Notes: generated by a model from the sequence alone, not told the origin. Positions 1 through 7,104 are shown, counted from the first letter of the stretch. The stretch is 18,143 nt of DNA from RYN-433 sp036558265 (GCA_036558265.1 DATBFY010000388.1:1-18143); one strand, 5' to 3'. Numbers and translations are program-made.

Positions 1-188
1 GTTGCGTCGGCCAAAGCCGTTCGGCCGGTCGCGCGAGGCACGAGAGGTCGTGCGTAGACCGGCTGCAGAACCCGCCGGGGCAACTGGGGGCGGAAATGGG
101 CCACCAGCGCCAGCAGGACCAGCAGCACACAGGCTGCCGCCAGCAGCATGGTCAGGATTTGCGCGAGATGAACTCCGAGGAGAGCCAC
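1..188 (-). CDS. Possible membrane protein, truncated by the window edge
   Basis: An open minus-strand frame enters from the left edge. It can start at GTG (186-188) or at an internal ATG (147-149). After the ATG the reading is strongly hydrophobic (MLLAAACVLLVLLALVAHF), which looks like one membrane segment, followed by a basic, proline-rich stretch. No good ribosome binding site stands before either start and the frame stays open upstream of the GTG, so the start is not settled. No family is recognised. The hydrophobic run with positive residues directly after it is the only reason to call it coding; a chance GC-rich open frame is possible. Confidence 0.33.
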   Translation of the reverse strand, partial: MALLGVHLAQILTMLLAAACVLLVLLALVAHFRPQLPRRVLQPVYARPLVPRATGRTALADA

Positions 189-666
189 GTTCGTTTCCCA
201 ATCCCGCGGAAGTGACCGGTCGAACGCGCCCAGACGGGTGCAATCGATCTGCCGCAGGCCGCGGGAGTTGCGTCTAAAGGCCTGTCCGGCTCCTGGCCAT
301 CCGCTCCAGCCAGTCGCCGGGGTCAACGCTCAGGGAAATTGCCCTAAGTATCGACCACACACAATATTGCTATCGTATCCGGACCCGGTGAATATTGCAA
401 GGCACGAAGCCGGCCGTGGTCGGTCCACCGACCCCATTCATGGCTCCCTTTATTTGCGAATCACTCGAATTGGGGTTGATCCTCCTCGGGCCTTCCCGTA
501 ATCGTGTTATCCGCGCCGCTCGATTCTTCCCGAGATAACGCGGCGCTGGATCGCGCGCGAAGCCCGAGTTCCTCCCTCCCTTGTCTTGGGCCTTTGCCGA
601 GCGTTCTTGTCAGACGCTCAAGTGTCGCCGTAAACCATTTTCCACAAACCATCTAGGAGGTCCCGC
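189..666. other. Intergenic region upstream of the RTX-like gene
   Basis: No convincing gene lies in these 478 bases. The 8-base word AATATTGC occurs twice in direct orientation (363-370 and 391-398) in a locally AT-richer patch. Between 506 and 546 two pairs of complementary arms interleave (GTTATC/GATAAC and GCGCCGC/GCGGCGC), described in the findings. No promoter with both boxes matching well was found. Confidence 0.5.
654..660 (+). promoter_or_regulatory. Ribosome binding site fixing a GTG start
   Basis: AGGAGGT lies 6 bases before the GTG at 667. It is a near-perfect anti-16S match and decides for GTG as the start of the RTX-like gene. Confidence 0.8.
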
Positions 667-1257
667 GTGATCGAGATCCTCGAAGATCGCCGTTTCCTGT
701 CCGCCACCCTTGCCAACGGTGTCCTGACCGTGAACGGCACGAACCGCAATGATTTCATCCACATTGCCCCGAAGAACGGCAGCCTGCTCGCGCAGGTCAA
801 CAAGACCCATCAAACCTTTAAGGAGTCTGACGTGAAAAGCCTCAAGGTGAACGGTCTGTCCGGAAATGACAACATTTCTTTCGGTTCCACGCAAATCGGC
901 GCCACGGTTGACGGCGATGACGGCAACGACGTGATCCTCGGCACCGCCAACGCCGACACGATCAGCGGTGGAAAGGGCCACGACTATATTTTCGCCGGCG
1001 GTGGGAACGATTCGGTGACCGGCGGCGACGGTAATGACGTGATCATCGGCGGCAAGGGCAACGACACCCTCCACGGCGGCGCCGGCAACGACGTCATCAG
1101 CGGCGCCGACGGGGACGACCAGCTCTTCGGCGACGCCGGCAATGACCTGCTGTTTGGCGCGGCCGGGAGCGACAAGGTCGATGGCGGCGCCGGTACCGAC
1201 CGCGCCCTGAAGCAGGGTAACGATACCTTCACCCACGTGGAGAAGGTCTGGAAGTAA
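667..1257 (+). CDS. Small RTX-type calcium-binding exoprotein with planctomycete N-terminal motif
   Basis: The 196-aa product has a short N-terminal domain (residues 1-75) and then about eleven consecutive nonapeptides (residues 83-181) of the RTX pattern GGxGxDxhx, for example GGKGNDTLH and GGAGNDVIS. Such repeats bind calcium in turns of a parallel beta-roll, usually outside the cell. The start is GTG at 667, preceded by AGGAGG with a 6-base spacer. The protein therefore begins MIEILEDRRFLSA, without a classical hydrophobic signal peptide. From memory, N-terminal LExRxLLSA-like motifs followed by a G-x-L-x-V-x-G stretch are frequent on planctomycete exoproteins; their role is unknown. It stands alone and ends in a strong terminator. 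At 196 aa it is very short for an RTX exoprotein and lacks any enzymatic domain. Confidence 0.88.
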   Translation: MIEILEDRRFLSATLANGVLTVNGTNRNDFIHIAPKNGSLLAQVNKTHQTFKESDVKSLKVNGLSGNDNISFGSTQIGATVDGDDGNDVILGTANADTISGGKGHDYIFAGGGNDSVTGGDGNDVIIGGKGNDTLHGGAGNDVISGADGDDQLFGDAGNDLLFGAAGSDKVDGGAGTDRALKQGNDTFTHVEKVWK

Positions 1258-1295
1258 CCCCCAGACCGACTTCGCCACCGTGGTGGACTAAAGCG

Positions 1296-1345
1296 AGAAG
1301 GCACGGGCCGACCCAGAGACGGTCGCGCCCGTGCCTTCTTTTATT
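1296..1345 (+). terminator. Rho-independent terminator of the RTX-like gene
   Basis: A perfect 13-bp stem (AGAAGGCACGGGC at 1296-1308 with its complement at 1327-1339) is followed by TTTTATT. The 18-base loop can add an inner 5-bp stem, CGACC with GGTCG, next to a bulged C. It begins 38 bases after the RTX stop and lies between convergent genes. The T-run favours plus-strand termination. Confidence 0.9.
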
Positions 1346-1394
1346 GGCGGGCCGGGCGCCGGTCGCCGGCGCGATCGTGCGCATGGATAGGCTT

Positions 1395-3173
1395 CTACAG
1401 CCGTCGCGCCAGGATGAACGAATGATCGTCGTCGGGCGGTCGATCCCCCTGCCGGCGGGCCAGGAACTGGTCAAGCTGCCGCGCCGCCCCCTTGGCCGAT
1501 CCGTCCGACCCGCCGCCGCAGATCTGGCCGAGCGTCGCCATCAGGCCTGCGATGCCCAGCATCGCGCCGCCCGCGTCCGCCTGCTCGCTCAGGCCGTCGC
1601 TGTAAAGCGCCAGGAACTCGCCCGGGCCCAGGCGTTCGGTCTGCACGTCGAAATCGGCGGTCTCCAGGCCCAGCGGGAGATTCAGACCGTGCGCCATGCG
1701 GCGCACCGTGCAGTCGGGCGCGACCACCAGCGGCGGGGGATGGCCGGCGTTCACGCACTCGACCGCGCCCTCCGCCACGTCGAGCGCGATCGCGACCATG
1801 GTCACGTAAGAATCGGTGGTGAGCGTGTCGCTCAGGTGCCGCGACAGGCCCCCCGCCAGCGCCGGCAGGTCCACCCCGGCGCGGACCGCGGCGCGGACGA
1901 AGGTGTGCACGACCGAGGTGACCAGCGCCGCCCCGAGTCCGTGCCCGCACACGTCCGCGATCACCAGCAGCACGCGGCGCCCGTCGTTCATGGCCACGGC
2001 GTCGACGTAGTCGCCACCCACCCAGCGGCTGGGCGCAAAGCCGATCGCCAGGTCCACCCCCCGCGCGCGGAGTGCTTCGAGCTCCGCCGTCTTGGGCACC
2101 AGGCGCAACTGGATCTGTCGGGCGCGTTCGAGCTCGCGCTCCAGCGCCGCGTGCTCGGCGGCGCGGTCGCGCGCCCGCCAGGCGTCCTCCGCCTGCTCGT
2201 ATTGCTTGCCCGCCAGCGCCGCCAGGGCCAGCCACTCTCCCGTGCCGTACTGGGGCGGCAGGGTGACGTAGAGGACGTCGAGGGCGCCGCTGGCAGAATC
2301 CCGCCGCAGCGGGCACGCCACCGCGGTCAGCGCCGCGACACTGGGCCCGATCGACATCTCGATGTTGCTGGTCGAATCCGACCCGCTGGGCGGCGCGTAC
2401 GGCCCGCGCACGTTGCTGGCCAGCGCCGGCTCGCCGCGGTCGAGCACCGCGCGCAGGAGCGTGCGCGAGACGTAGGGCGGCCCGTCGCCGCACGGCCCGT
2501 CGCGGCACTGCGCCTCGCACAGGGTCTGCGGGGGGTCGTCGGGCGCATAGGCCTGGACCCGAAGCAGGAGCGACGACTCGCCGTGAAACTGCGGGCTGAC
2601 CATCATCCGGCACAGCGCCCGCGCGCGGTCGGCCGGGTCGGCGGTCTCGAGCAGCTTGTGGCTCAGCTCGGTCAGCGGCTGGAGCTGCGCGGTGGCGACG
2701 CGCGGCGGCTCGATATCGCCCAGGCTGGTCAGCCGCCCGCCGCCGTCATCGTCGGACAGCTTCACCGGCCCGTGCGTCAGGAGCACCGAGTGATTCGCCT
2801 CGTCCGCGGTCGCCGTGCTCGCCACGGCAAACCGCCCCGTGGACGTGACCACCAGCATCAGTTGAAAGTTGCCCACCTGGATCTGATCGCCGGGCGACAG
2901 CGCCCGCTCGGTGACCGGTTCCCCGTTGACCAGCGTGCCATTGCGGCTGCCCAAATCCCGGATCCGCCACCGGAGCGTCGCGGGATCCAACGAGAGCTGT
3001 GCGTGCTGGCGCGAGACGGTGGTGCTCTCCAGGAGGATCTGCGCGTCCCCGCGCCGGCCGATCACGCCGCCCGCAGCCGACAGCGGCACCCGCCCGCGCG
3101 AGCCGTCGGCGCCGCGGACGTCGAGATAGGCGACGGTCGTCGCCGCCTGCTGCTGATCTACCAGATCGGACAT
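1395..3173 (-). CDS. FHA-GAF-SpoIIE (PP2C-type) serine phosphatase
   Basis: The 592-aa product has three parts. Residues 15-108 form an FHA domain, which binds phosphothreonine: GR at 39-40, SRQH at 54-57, NG at 78-79. Residues about 165-320 look like a GAF-type sensor, with LLLRVQAY at 202-209 and a Cys cluster at 219-228. After a charged helix (330-358) comes a SpoIIE/RsbU-like phosphatase with the metal-binding signatures GGDYVD (386-391), ADVCGHG (406-412), NAGHPPP (475-481), YSDG (524-527) and a C-terminal DDDHS. The SpoIIE signature is normally DVSGHG; here Cys replaces Ser. The start was chosen at ATG 3173, after GGAG and just before the FHA domain; upstream the frame overlaps argH. 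It follows argH by 76 bases, with a possible -10 box TATACT (complement of 3219-3224) in the gap. The target is unknown; relatives often act in partner-switching systems. Confidence 0.93.
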   Translation of the reverse strand: MSDLVDQQQAATTVAYLDVRGADGSRGRVPLSAAGGVIGRRGDAQILLESTTVSRQHAQLSLDPATLRWRIRDLGSRNGTLVNGEPVTERALSPGDQIQVGNFQLMLVVTSTGRFAVASTATADEANHSVLLTHGPVKLSDDDGGGRLTSLGDIEPPRVATAQLQPLTELSHKLLETADPADRARALCRMMVSPQFHGESSLLLRVQAYAPDDPPQTLCEAQCRDGPCGDGPPYVSRTLLRAVLDRGEPALASNVRGPYAPPSGSDSTSNIEMSIGPSVAALTAVACPLRRDSASGALDVLYVTLPPQYGTGEWLALAALAGKQYEQAEDAWRARDRAAEHAALERELERARQIQLRLVPKTAELEALRARGVDLAIGFAPSRWVGGDYVDAVAMNDGRRVLLVIADVCGHGLGAALVTSVVHTFVRAAVRAGVDLPALAGGLSRHLSDTLTTDSYVTMVAIALDVAEGAVECVNAGHPPPLVVAPDCTVRRMAHGLNLPLGLETADFDVQTERLGPGEFLALYSDGLSEQADAGGAMLGIAGLMATLGQICGGGSDGSAKGAARQLDQFLARRQGDRPPDDDHSFILARRL

Positions 3174-3249
3174 CGGCTCCAACTCCCACGGGAGACGTGC
3201 GCGGGCCATCCGCCGTCCAGTATACCGCGCCGCGCGGAAGGATTTTTCC

Positions 3250-4716
3250 CTACATCCCCAGCCGTTTCTTCCACGCGGCGAGTTGCTCCTCGAACGGCCT
3301 GCCCCCCGCCGCCCCGGCGCTCTGGTAACGCCTGACCACGTTGTGCGCCCCCAGCGCCTCGTATACATCCTGCCCGACCTTCGCCCCGTGCTCCCCCGCC
3401 GCCTGCTGAAAATCCGCCAGCGACAGTTGCGCCAGCGCCTGCTTCTCTTCCTTTTCGCACTTGAGCACCAGACTGCCCACCATGTGATGCGCCGTTCGAA
3501 ACGGCACGCCCTTGGTCACCAGGTACTCCGCCAGGCTCGTCGCATCGAGAAACCCGCGCTCCAGCGTCGGCTCGATGTTCTCTTTGACGAAACTGGCCGA
3601 GTTAACGATCGCCGCCGCCATCGTCAGGCACGAGCTGACCGTGTCATACGCGCGGAAGACGATCCGCTTGTCCTCCTGCAGATCGCGGTTGTAGCCGATC
3701 GGCAGCCCCTTGAGGATCGTCATCAGCGCGAAGAGATCGCCGTACACGTTCCCGCAGCGGCCGCGGATCAGCTCCAGCATGTCCGGGTTCCGCTTCTGGG
3801 GCATCATCGACGAGCTGGTGGTGTACCGGTCGGCGATCTTAAGGAAGGAGAACTCGGTGGACATGTAAATGATCCACTGTTCGGCCCAGCGGGAGAGGTG
3901 CTGGGAGATGCGCGCACCGGCATACAAGAGATCGCAAGCATGATCACGCGTAGCCGTATGCTCGATCGAGTTCCTGGGCACCCAATGCCGGCTCAGCTCT
4001 TCTGCTCGGGCAGGTGAGATCGATTTGTTTGGCCAACCGACGGCGTTCGTCAGTTGCCAGGAGGTTTCAGCAGCGTCGATGGGCAGTGAGCTTCCCGCGA
4101 TCGCTCCGCTGCCCAGTGGCATAAAGGTCGTGACGTAGGACTGAAAATCATCGAGCAGACCAAAATCGCGATCGAACATGTCCGCCCAGGCAAGCGCTTC
4201 GGCTCCCGCGGCGATAGGCTGTGCGCGCTGCAAATGGGTGAAGGATGGCATGACCACATCACGGCTGCGCTCGGCAAGCGAGACAAAGCACCGCGTCAGA
4301 TCACGAACCTTGGTCTTCAGATCCCTATATGAGACCTCAAGCCAAAGCTTCAGATCCGTCGCCACCTGATCATTTCGGCTCCGCCCCGTATGCAGCTTCC
4401 GCCCCGCTTCCCCCACCCGCTTGATCAGCTCCGCCTCCACCACCATGTGGATGTCTTCCAGCGACTCGTCGAACGCAAAATTGCCCGCGCCGATATCTTT
4501 CTCGATCGACCGCAGCCCCTCGATGATCTGATCCCGCTCACCGTCCGTGATCAGCCCCACCTTCGCCAGCATCGTCGCGTGGGCGATGCTCCCGGCGATG
4601 TCCTGCTTGTAGATCCGCCGGTCATACGAGATCGACTCCACGAACGACGCCGCCAGCGCATCGGTCGCCTCCCCGATCCGCGACTGCCAGGACTTTTGCT
4701 GCGGTTGATCACTCAT
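3250..4716 (-). CDS. argH: Argininosuccinate lyase
   Basis: The 488-aa product matches argininosuccinate lyase in length (usually 450-490) and layout. This enzyme splits argininosuccinate into arginine and fumarate in the cytoplasm, the last step of arginine synthesis. Landmarks are DIAGSIAHATML (39-50), TGRSRNDQVATD (110-121), FTHLQRAQP (159-167) and the superfamily signature at 301-311, read as SSSMMPQKRNP instead of the usual GSSxMPxKxNP. The segment NSIEHTATRDHACD (249-262) also departs from the usual NSLDAVSDRDF-like wording. The start is ATG 4716; no clear ribosome binding site precedes it, but a promoter-like pair places transcription start at the ATG itself. Codons for residues about 110-292 look less GC-rich at third positions than both ends. 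No other arginine gene is nearby. Confidence 0.95.
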   Translation of the reverse strand: MSDQPQQKSWQSRIGEATDALAASFVESISYDRRIYKQDIAGSIAHATMLAKVGLITDGERDQIIEGLRSIEKDIGAGNFAFDESLEDIHMVVEAELIKRVGEAGRKLHTGRSRNDQVATDLKLWLEVSYRDLKTKVRDLTRCFVSLAERSRDVVMPSFTHLQRAQPIAAGAEALAWADMFDRDFGLLDDFQSYVTTFMPLGSGAIAGSSLPIDAAETSWQLTNAVGWPNKSISPARAEELSRHWVPRNSIEHTATRDHACDLLYAGARISQHLSRWAEQWIIYMSTEFSFLKIADRYTTSSSMMPQKRNPDMLELIRGRCGNVYGDLFALMTILKGLPIGYNRDLQEDKRIVFRAYDTVSSCLTMAAAIVNSASFVKENIEPTLERGFLDATSLAEYLVTKGVPFRTAHHMVGSLVLKCEKEEKQALAQLSLADFQQAAGEHGAKVGQDVYEALGAHNVVRRYQSAGAAGGRPFEEQLAAWKKRLGM

Positions 4717-4723
4717 GCCGCCG

Positions 4724-4751
4724 ATTGTAGCCGCGCCGGCGGAAGAGTGAA
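4724..4751 (-). promoter_or_regulatory. Candidate promoter of argH, possibly leaderless
   Basis: On the minus strand TTCACT (complement of 4746-4751), a 16-base spacer and TACAAT (complement of 4724-4729, five of six matches to TATAAT) precede the ATG by only 7 bases. Transcription would begin at or beside the start codon, which fits the missing ribosome binding site. This is pattern matching only. Confidence 0.4.
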
Positions 4752-4756
4752 TTGGC

Positions 4757-5007
4757 CACAGATGCACACCGATGAACACAGATTCGAACTGTCTTGATGA
4801 CCGGTGACGGGTGCCATGCCCTCGCCCGCGCGCGTCCACCGGGGATCACCCGTGTGCGGCGATGCGGGCGTGGGCATGCCAGGTGTGCGCACGAATGGCC
4901 GCACAACAACCATGCTCACCCGAGCCGACCGCGCCGGTCGGCGAACGACGCACGCATCGGCTCGTGAGAGCATGGCACCCCGTCTTTGTCTTCTCGTCCG
5001 TGTTCAT
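4757..5007. repeat. Nested inverted repeats between argH and the 87-aa gene
   Basis: No gene is supported here. A CACAGATG/GATGAACACAGAT-like tract (4757-4784) is mirrored by the related complement at 4991-5007 (GATGAACACGGACG when read on the minus strand). Inside these lie an 11-bp perfect inverted pair, GGGTGCCATGC (4809-4819) and its complement (4970-4980), and a 17-base imperfect pair, ATGCTCACCCGAGCCGA (4912-4928) with its partner at 4957-4973. Another GGGCATGCC palindrome-like word is at 4872-4880. Open frames over this stretch change with the repeats and carry no ribosome binding sites. Confidence 0.65.
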
Positions 5008-5271
5008 CTAGAACACCAGCCGCGCCATCCAATCCTGCACGAACGACCTCACCATCTCCACCGCCGCCTGCCCGGTCATCCCGGCGGCCGTCGCCTCGTC
5101 CATCGCACGCCGGTACTCCGGGTTGTCCGCCAGGTGCGCCGTGGCCCGCTCGATCACGGCCGACTGATCCAGCAGCCCCGCCAGGTTCGGGTGCCGCGCC
5201 TCGAACGCCGGCCACTCCATCCCTACCGCCTCCTGCACCTGCTCGCGCACGTTGATCGTCGAATCGCTCAT
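5008..5271 (-). CDS. Hypothetical 87-aa protein, last gene of the capsid cassette
   Basis: The 87-aa product is soluble and mostly helical by appearance, with many Ala and Glu and no motif I recognise. Its ATG (5269-5271) overlaps the TGA of the lipoprotein gene in an ATGA arrangement, and GGGAGG stands 6 bases before it, so translation is probably coupled to the lipoprotein. The stop TAG at 5008-5010 is followed directly by the GATGAACACGG-type repeat. Its place at the end of a row that begins with portal and capsid genes suggests a phage-type accessory protein, but no function can be named. Confidence 0.75.
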   Translation of the reverse strand: MSDSTINVREQVQEAVGMEWPAFEARHPNLAGLLDQSAVIERATAHLADNPEYRRAMDEATAAGMTGQAAVEMVRSFVQDWMARLVF

Positions 5272-5720
5272 CGCGAACCTCCCTTCAATCCAAACCCCTT
5301 GAAAATGCCATCCACCATCGACTCAGCCTCCGACTGGATCGACAACAGCAACGCCAGCTTCGCCAGCGCATCATCCGTCGCCGCCGCATCCCGCCGGGCC
5401 GCGTCGTTCGACGCCAGCGCGGCCGATTCCGATTCCGCCAGCGCCGCCAGCCCGACCGCATACGCCTTTCGCGCCTCGATCACCCAATCGGCATCAAGCC
5501 CCGACGCGGCCTGCCGCTTCACGTCCGCGTCGAACGCCTCGTCAAGCGCCTTGCGGCGAACCTCGAACGATTGCTTCACCTCGCCGTCGCGGGCCGACTC
5601 GCGCCCGGCCCAGACCGCCACGCCCTTACGCGCCTGCCCGACCAGGCCGATCTCCGCCGCCGTGTAAGACGAGCAGCCGCAGGCGATAAGTGTCATGAAC
5701 ACAAGACACAACCATTTCAT
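5268..5720 (-). CDS. Small lipoprotein with long helical body (possible outer spanin)
   Basis: The 150-aa product starts MKWLCLVFMTLIACGCSS. The short basic N-end, hydrophobic run and lipobox LIAC indicate signal peptidase II processing and lipid attachment at Cys14. The rest (20-145) is rich in Ala, Glu, Asp and Lys and should be a long helix or coiled coil, with little hydrophobic content except near the C-end. The start ATG 5720 follows AAAGGAGG at good spacing; an earlier in-frame ATG at 5747 lies before the ribosome binding site and was rejected. It lies downstream of a single-pass coiled-coil membrane protein and overlaps the next gene by 4 bases. In phages a membrane coiled-coil protein followed by a lipoprotein can be the inner and outer spanin; that role here is inference. 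Confidence 0.85.
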   Translation of the reverse strand: MKWLCLVFMTLIACGCSSYTAAEIGLVGQARKGVAVWAGRESARDGEVKQSFEVRRKALDEAFDADVKRQAASGLDADWVIEARKAYAVGLAALAESESAALASNDAARRDAAATDDALAKLALLLSIQSEAESMVDGIFKGFGLKGGSR

Positions 5721-5744
5721 TGCCGATCCTCCTTTGCTAACCCG

Positions 5745-5825
5745 CACGGCCAGGATGGCCGTGATACGGGAGTCTTCACGGGCGAGCCGCCCGTGCCACT
5801 TGCTCTCACGGGCGAGGCGCCCGTG
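5745..5825. repeat. Three consecutive palindromic hairpins of the CACGG type
   Basis: Three hairpins with 8-bp stems and 3-base loops follow one another: CACGGCCA-GGA-TGGCCGTG (5745-5763), CACGGGCG-AGC-CGCCCGTG (5777-5795) and CACGGGCG-AGG-CGCCCGTG (5807-5825). The last one ends on the base next to the stop codon of the membrane-protein gene (5826-5828). Little else lies between this gene and the lipoprotein gene. Confidence 0.85.
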
Positions 5826-6089
5826 CTACGAACCTTTTTGCAACGTCCGGATCAACTGATCCTGCACGGATGTCAGCCGCGCCATCGCCTCGGCGTTGGT
5901 CTTGACGACCTCGATGAGCTGATCGAGCTGCACGCGGTCGCCCAGGATCCGCGTGTGCGCCTCGTCGAGCTGCTGATCCCGCTGCTGGCTGGTGCGCCGC
6001 TCCCACAGCCACATCGCCCCCATGATCCCCGCCGCCCCGAGGCTCGTGAGCTGGCCCAGCGCATCGGTTGCTTCCGCGATCAAGAACAT
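5826..6089 (-). CDS. Small single-pass membrane protein with coiled coil (holin/inner-spanin-like)
   Basis: The 87-aa product has one hydrophobic segment (about residues 9-29, ending AAGIMGAMWLWERR) and then a charged, heptad-like helix (32-83) with Q, D, R and L. The start ATG 6089 is preceded by GGAGGGG with a 4-base spacer; longer upstream readings run through repeat DNA and were rejected. A short N-end, one membrane helix and a coiled coil fit phage XhlA-type or inner-spanin-type proteins, and a lipoprotein gene follows directly. No sequence motif proves this. It could instead be an anchor or assembly factor of the cassette. Confidence 0.78.
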   Translation of the reverse strand: MFLIAEATDALGQLTSLGAAGIMGAMWLWERRTSQQRDQQLDEAHTRILGDRVQLDQLIEVVKTNAEAMARLTSVQDQLIRTLQKGS

Positions 6090-6113
6090 GGCACCCCTCC
6101 AGTCGATCAAAAA

Positions 6114-6195
6114 CGAGGATGGAGGATAGAGAATGGAGGATGGATTGCCCGATGCGACGTCTTCGCCATCTTTCATCCTCCATCTTCCATCCTCG
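6114..6195. repeat. GAGGATGG-type imperfect inverted repeat
   Basis: A purine-rich tract made of GGATGGA/GGATAGA words (6114-6144) is mirrored by the pyrimidine-rich tract 6169-6195. The outermost ten bases, CGAGGATGGA and TCCATCCTCG, pair perfectly. It starts 3 bases after the stop codon of the upstream connector gene and nearly reaches the ribosome binding site of the membrane-protein gene, filling most of the gap. Confidence 0.8.
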
Positions 6196-6198
6196 TAT

Positions 6199-6861
6199 TC
6201 ATTCCCTAAACATCCTCACCAACCCCGGCGACCGCCTCACATCCGCCCGCCCATCCCCGTCCAGATCCACATCCACCAGCGCCCGCACCAGGGCGCGGCG
6301 GTAAAGCCGCTCGTACAGGTCCGCCCGCGTCGAGAACTTGGCCGGGTCGTCCGCCGCGGCGGCCACCGCGCTGTAGATCATCTGCAGCGTCCCCAGCACG
6401 CAGGCGCGCTTGAGCGCCTCGGGGTTGAGGATCGACATCGTCACCGCCTCCTCGGTCCCCGGGATGATCCCCACCGCCTGGCTTAAGAGGTCGCTGACGA
6501 CGCGCCGCTGCGCCCAGAACGTGCGAACGGCGAACGTCGCCCCCATCGCCGACGCCGGCGCCCCGATCGACGCCGGCGGCGAGCCCGACTCCGGGAACAG
6601 CTCGTCATAAAGCACGCTGACCGCCAACGCCGATGCGCTAGTCACGCCCGTGATCACGTAACATCCCTCGGCCGTCCCGGACAGCACCAGCACCTGCCCG
6701 GCCGCGACCGCCTGCGTGTCGAACGCCGCGCCAGCGGTCTTGGTGAAGGCCGTCCCCGCCAGGTCCCCCGTGCCGCTGTTGAGCGTCTGCGACGCGAACG
6801 CCGCATCCCGCATCACGTCCGGCTCCCAGTACAACAGGTCCACATCGTTGCAGAACGTCAT
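6199..6861 (-). CDS. Putative head-tail connector / neck protein
   Basis: From ATG 6861 the product has 220 aa. The first third is Gly/Ala/Thr-rich and beta-like, with the stretch VLVLSGTAEGCYVI. The rest is helical (FWAQRRVVSDLLSQAVGI and onward), and near the C-end DVDLDGDGRAD carries the DxDxDG pattern of a calcium-binding loop. I do not recognise a named family; the connector call rests on its place directly after the major capsid gene, its size and the helical build usual for neck proteins. A GTG three codons upstream, behind AAAGGG with a 6-base spacer, is an alternative start. Still longer readings run into the palindromic element at 6917-7010. The downstream gap is repeat DNA only. 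Confidence 0.7.
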   Translation of the reverse strand: MTFCNDVDLLYWEPDVMRDAAFASQTLNSGTGDLAGTAFTKTAGAAFDTQAVAAGQVLVLSGTAEGCYVITGVTSASALAVSVLYDELFPESGSPPASIGAPASAMGATFAVRTFWAQRRVVSDLLSQAVGIIPGTEEAVTMSILNPEALKRACVLGTLQMIYSAVAAAADDPAKFSTRADLYERLYRRALVRALVDVDLDGDGRADVRRSPGLVRMFRE

Positions 6862-6916
6862 CACCGTCACCTTGAACCCTTTCAATCGTGATCGATCACG
6901 TCGCACGCGCGGGACC

Positions 6917-7010
6917 GTCATCCTGAGGGAGTTTCAAACGACCGAAGGATCTTGCCCGATCGACGATTACGGCCCCTCCCGGCCAGATCCTTCGCTTCGC
7001 TCAGGATGAC
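6917..7010 (-). repeat. Palindromic MITE-like element, copy 1
   Basis: The 94-bp element is bounded by a perfect 11-bp inverted repeat, GTCATCCTGAG (6917-6927) and CTCAGGATGAC (7000-7010), with further pairing inward around AAGGATCT/AGATCC. Its left 40 bases are identical to the reverse complement of the right arm of the copy at 10785-10880. Elements of this wording, which read as HPERSEGS or ILSEAKDLA when translated, are familiar as dispersed repeats in several bacterial phyla; that is recollection, not a search. Confidence 0.85.
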
Positions 7011-7104
7011 GACGTCTTGCCCACGCCGGCGCCGCCGGGCGAGCGCCCATCCTCGATCGGCGGCGGGCCGCCCCCCCTCGGCCCGCCGCCGCACCACCCA
7101 CCAA

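Noticed and set aside
2..501. Two overlapping plus-strand open frames at the left end
   Set aside because: Pro/Arg/Gly-rich readings without ribosome binding sites; the minus-strand hydrophobic reading is the better, still weak, candidate.
1344..3335. A 663-codon plus-strand open frame opposite the phosphatase
   Set aside because: Shadow of the GC-rich coding strand; Arg/Gln/His-rich composition, while the minus strand carries clear FHA and SpoIIE motifs.
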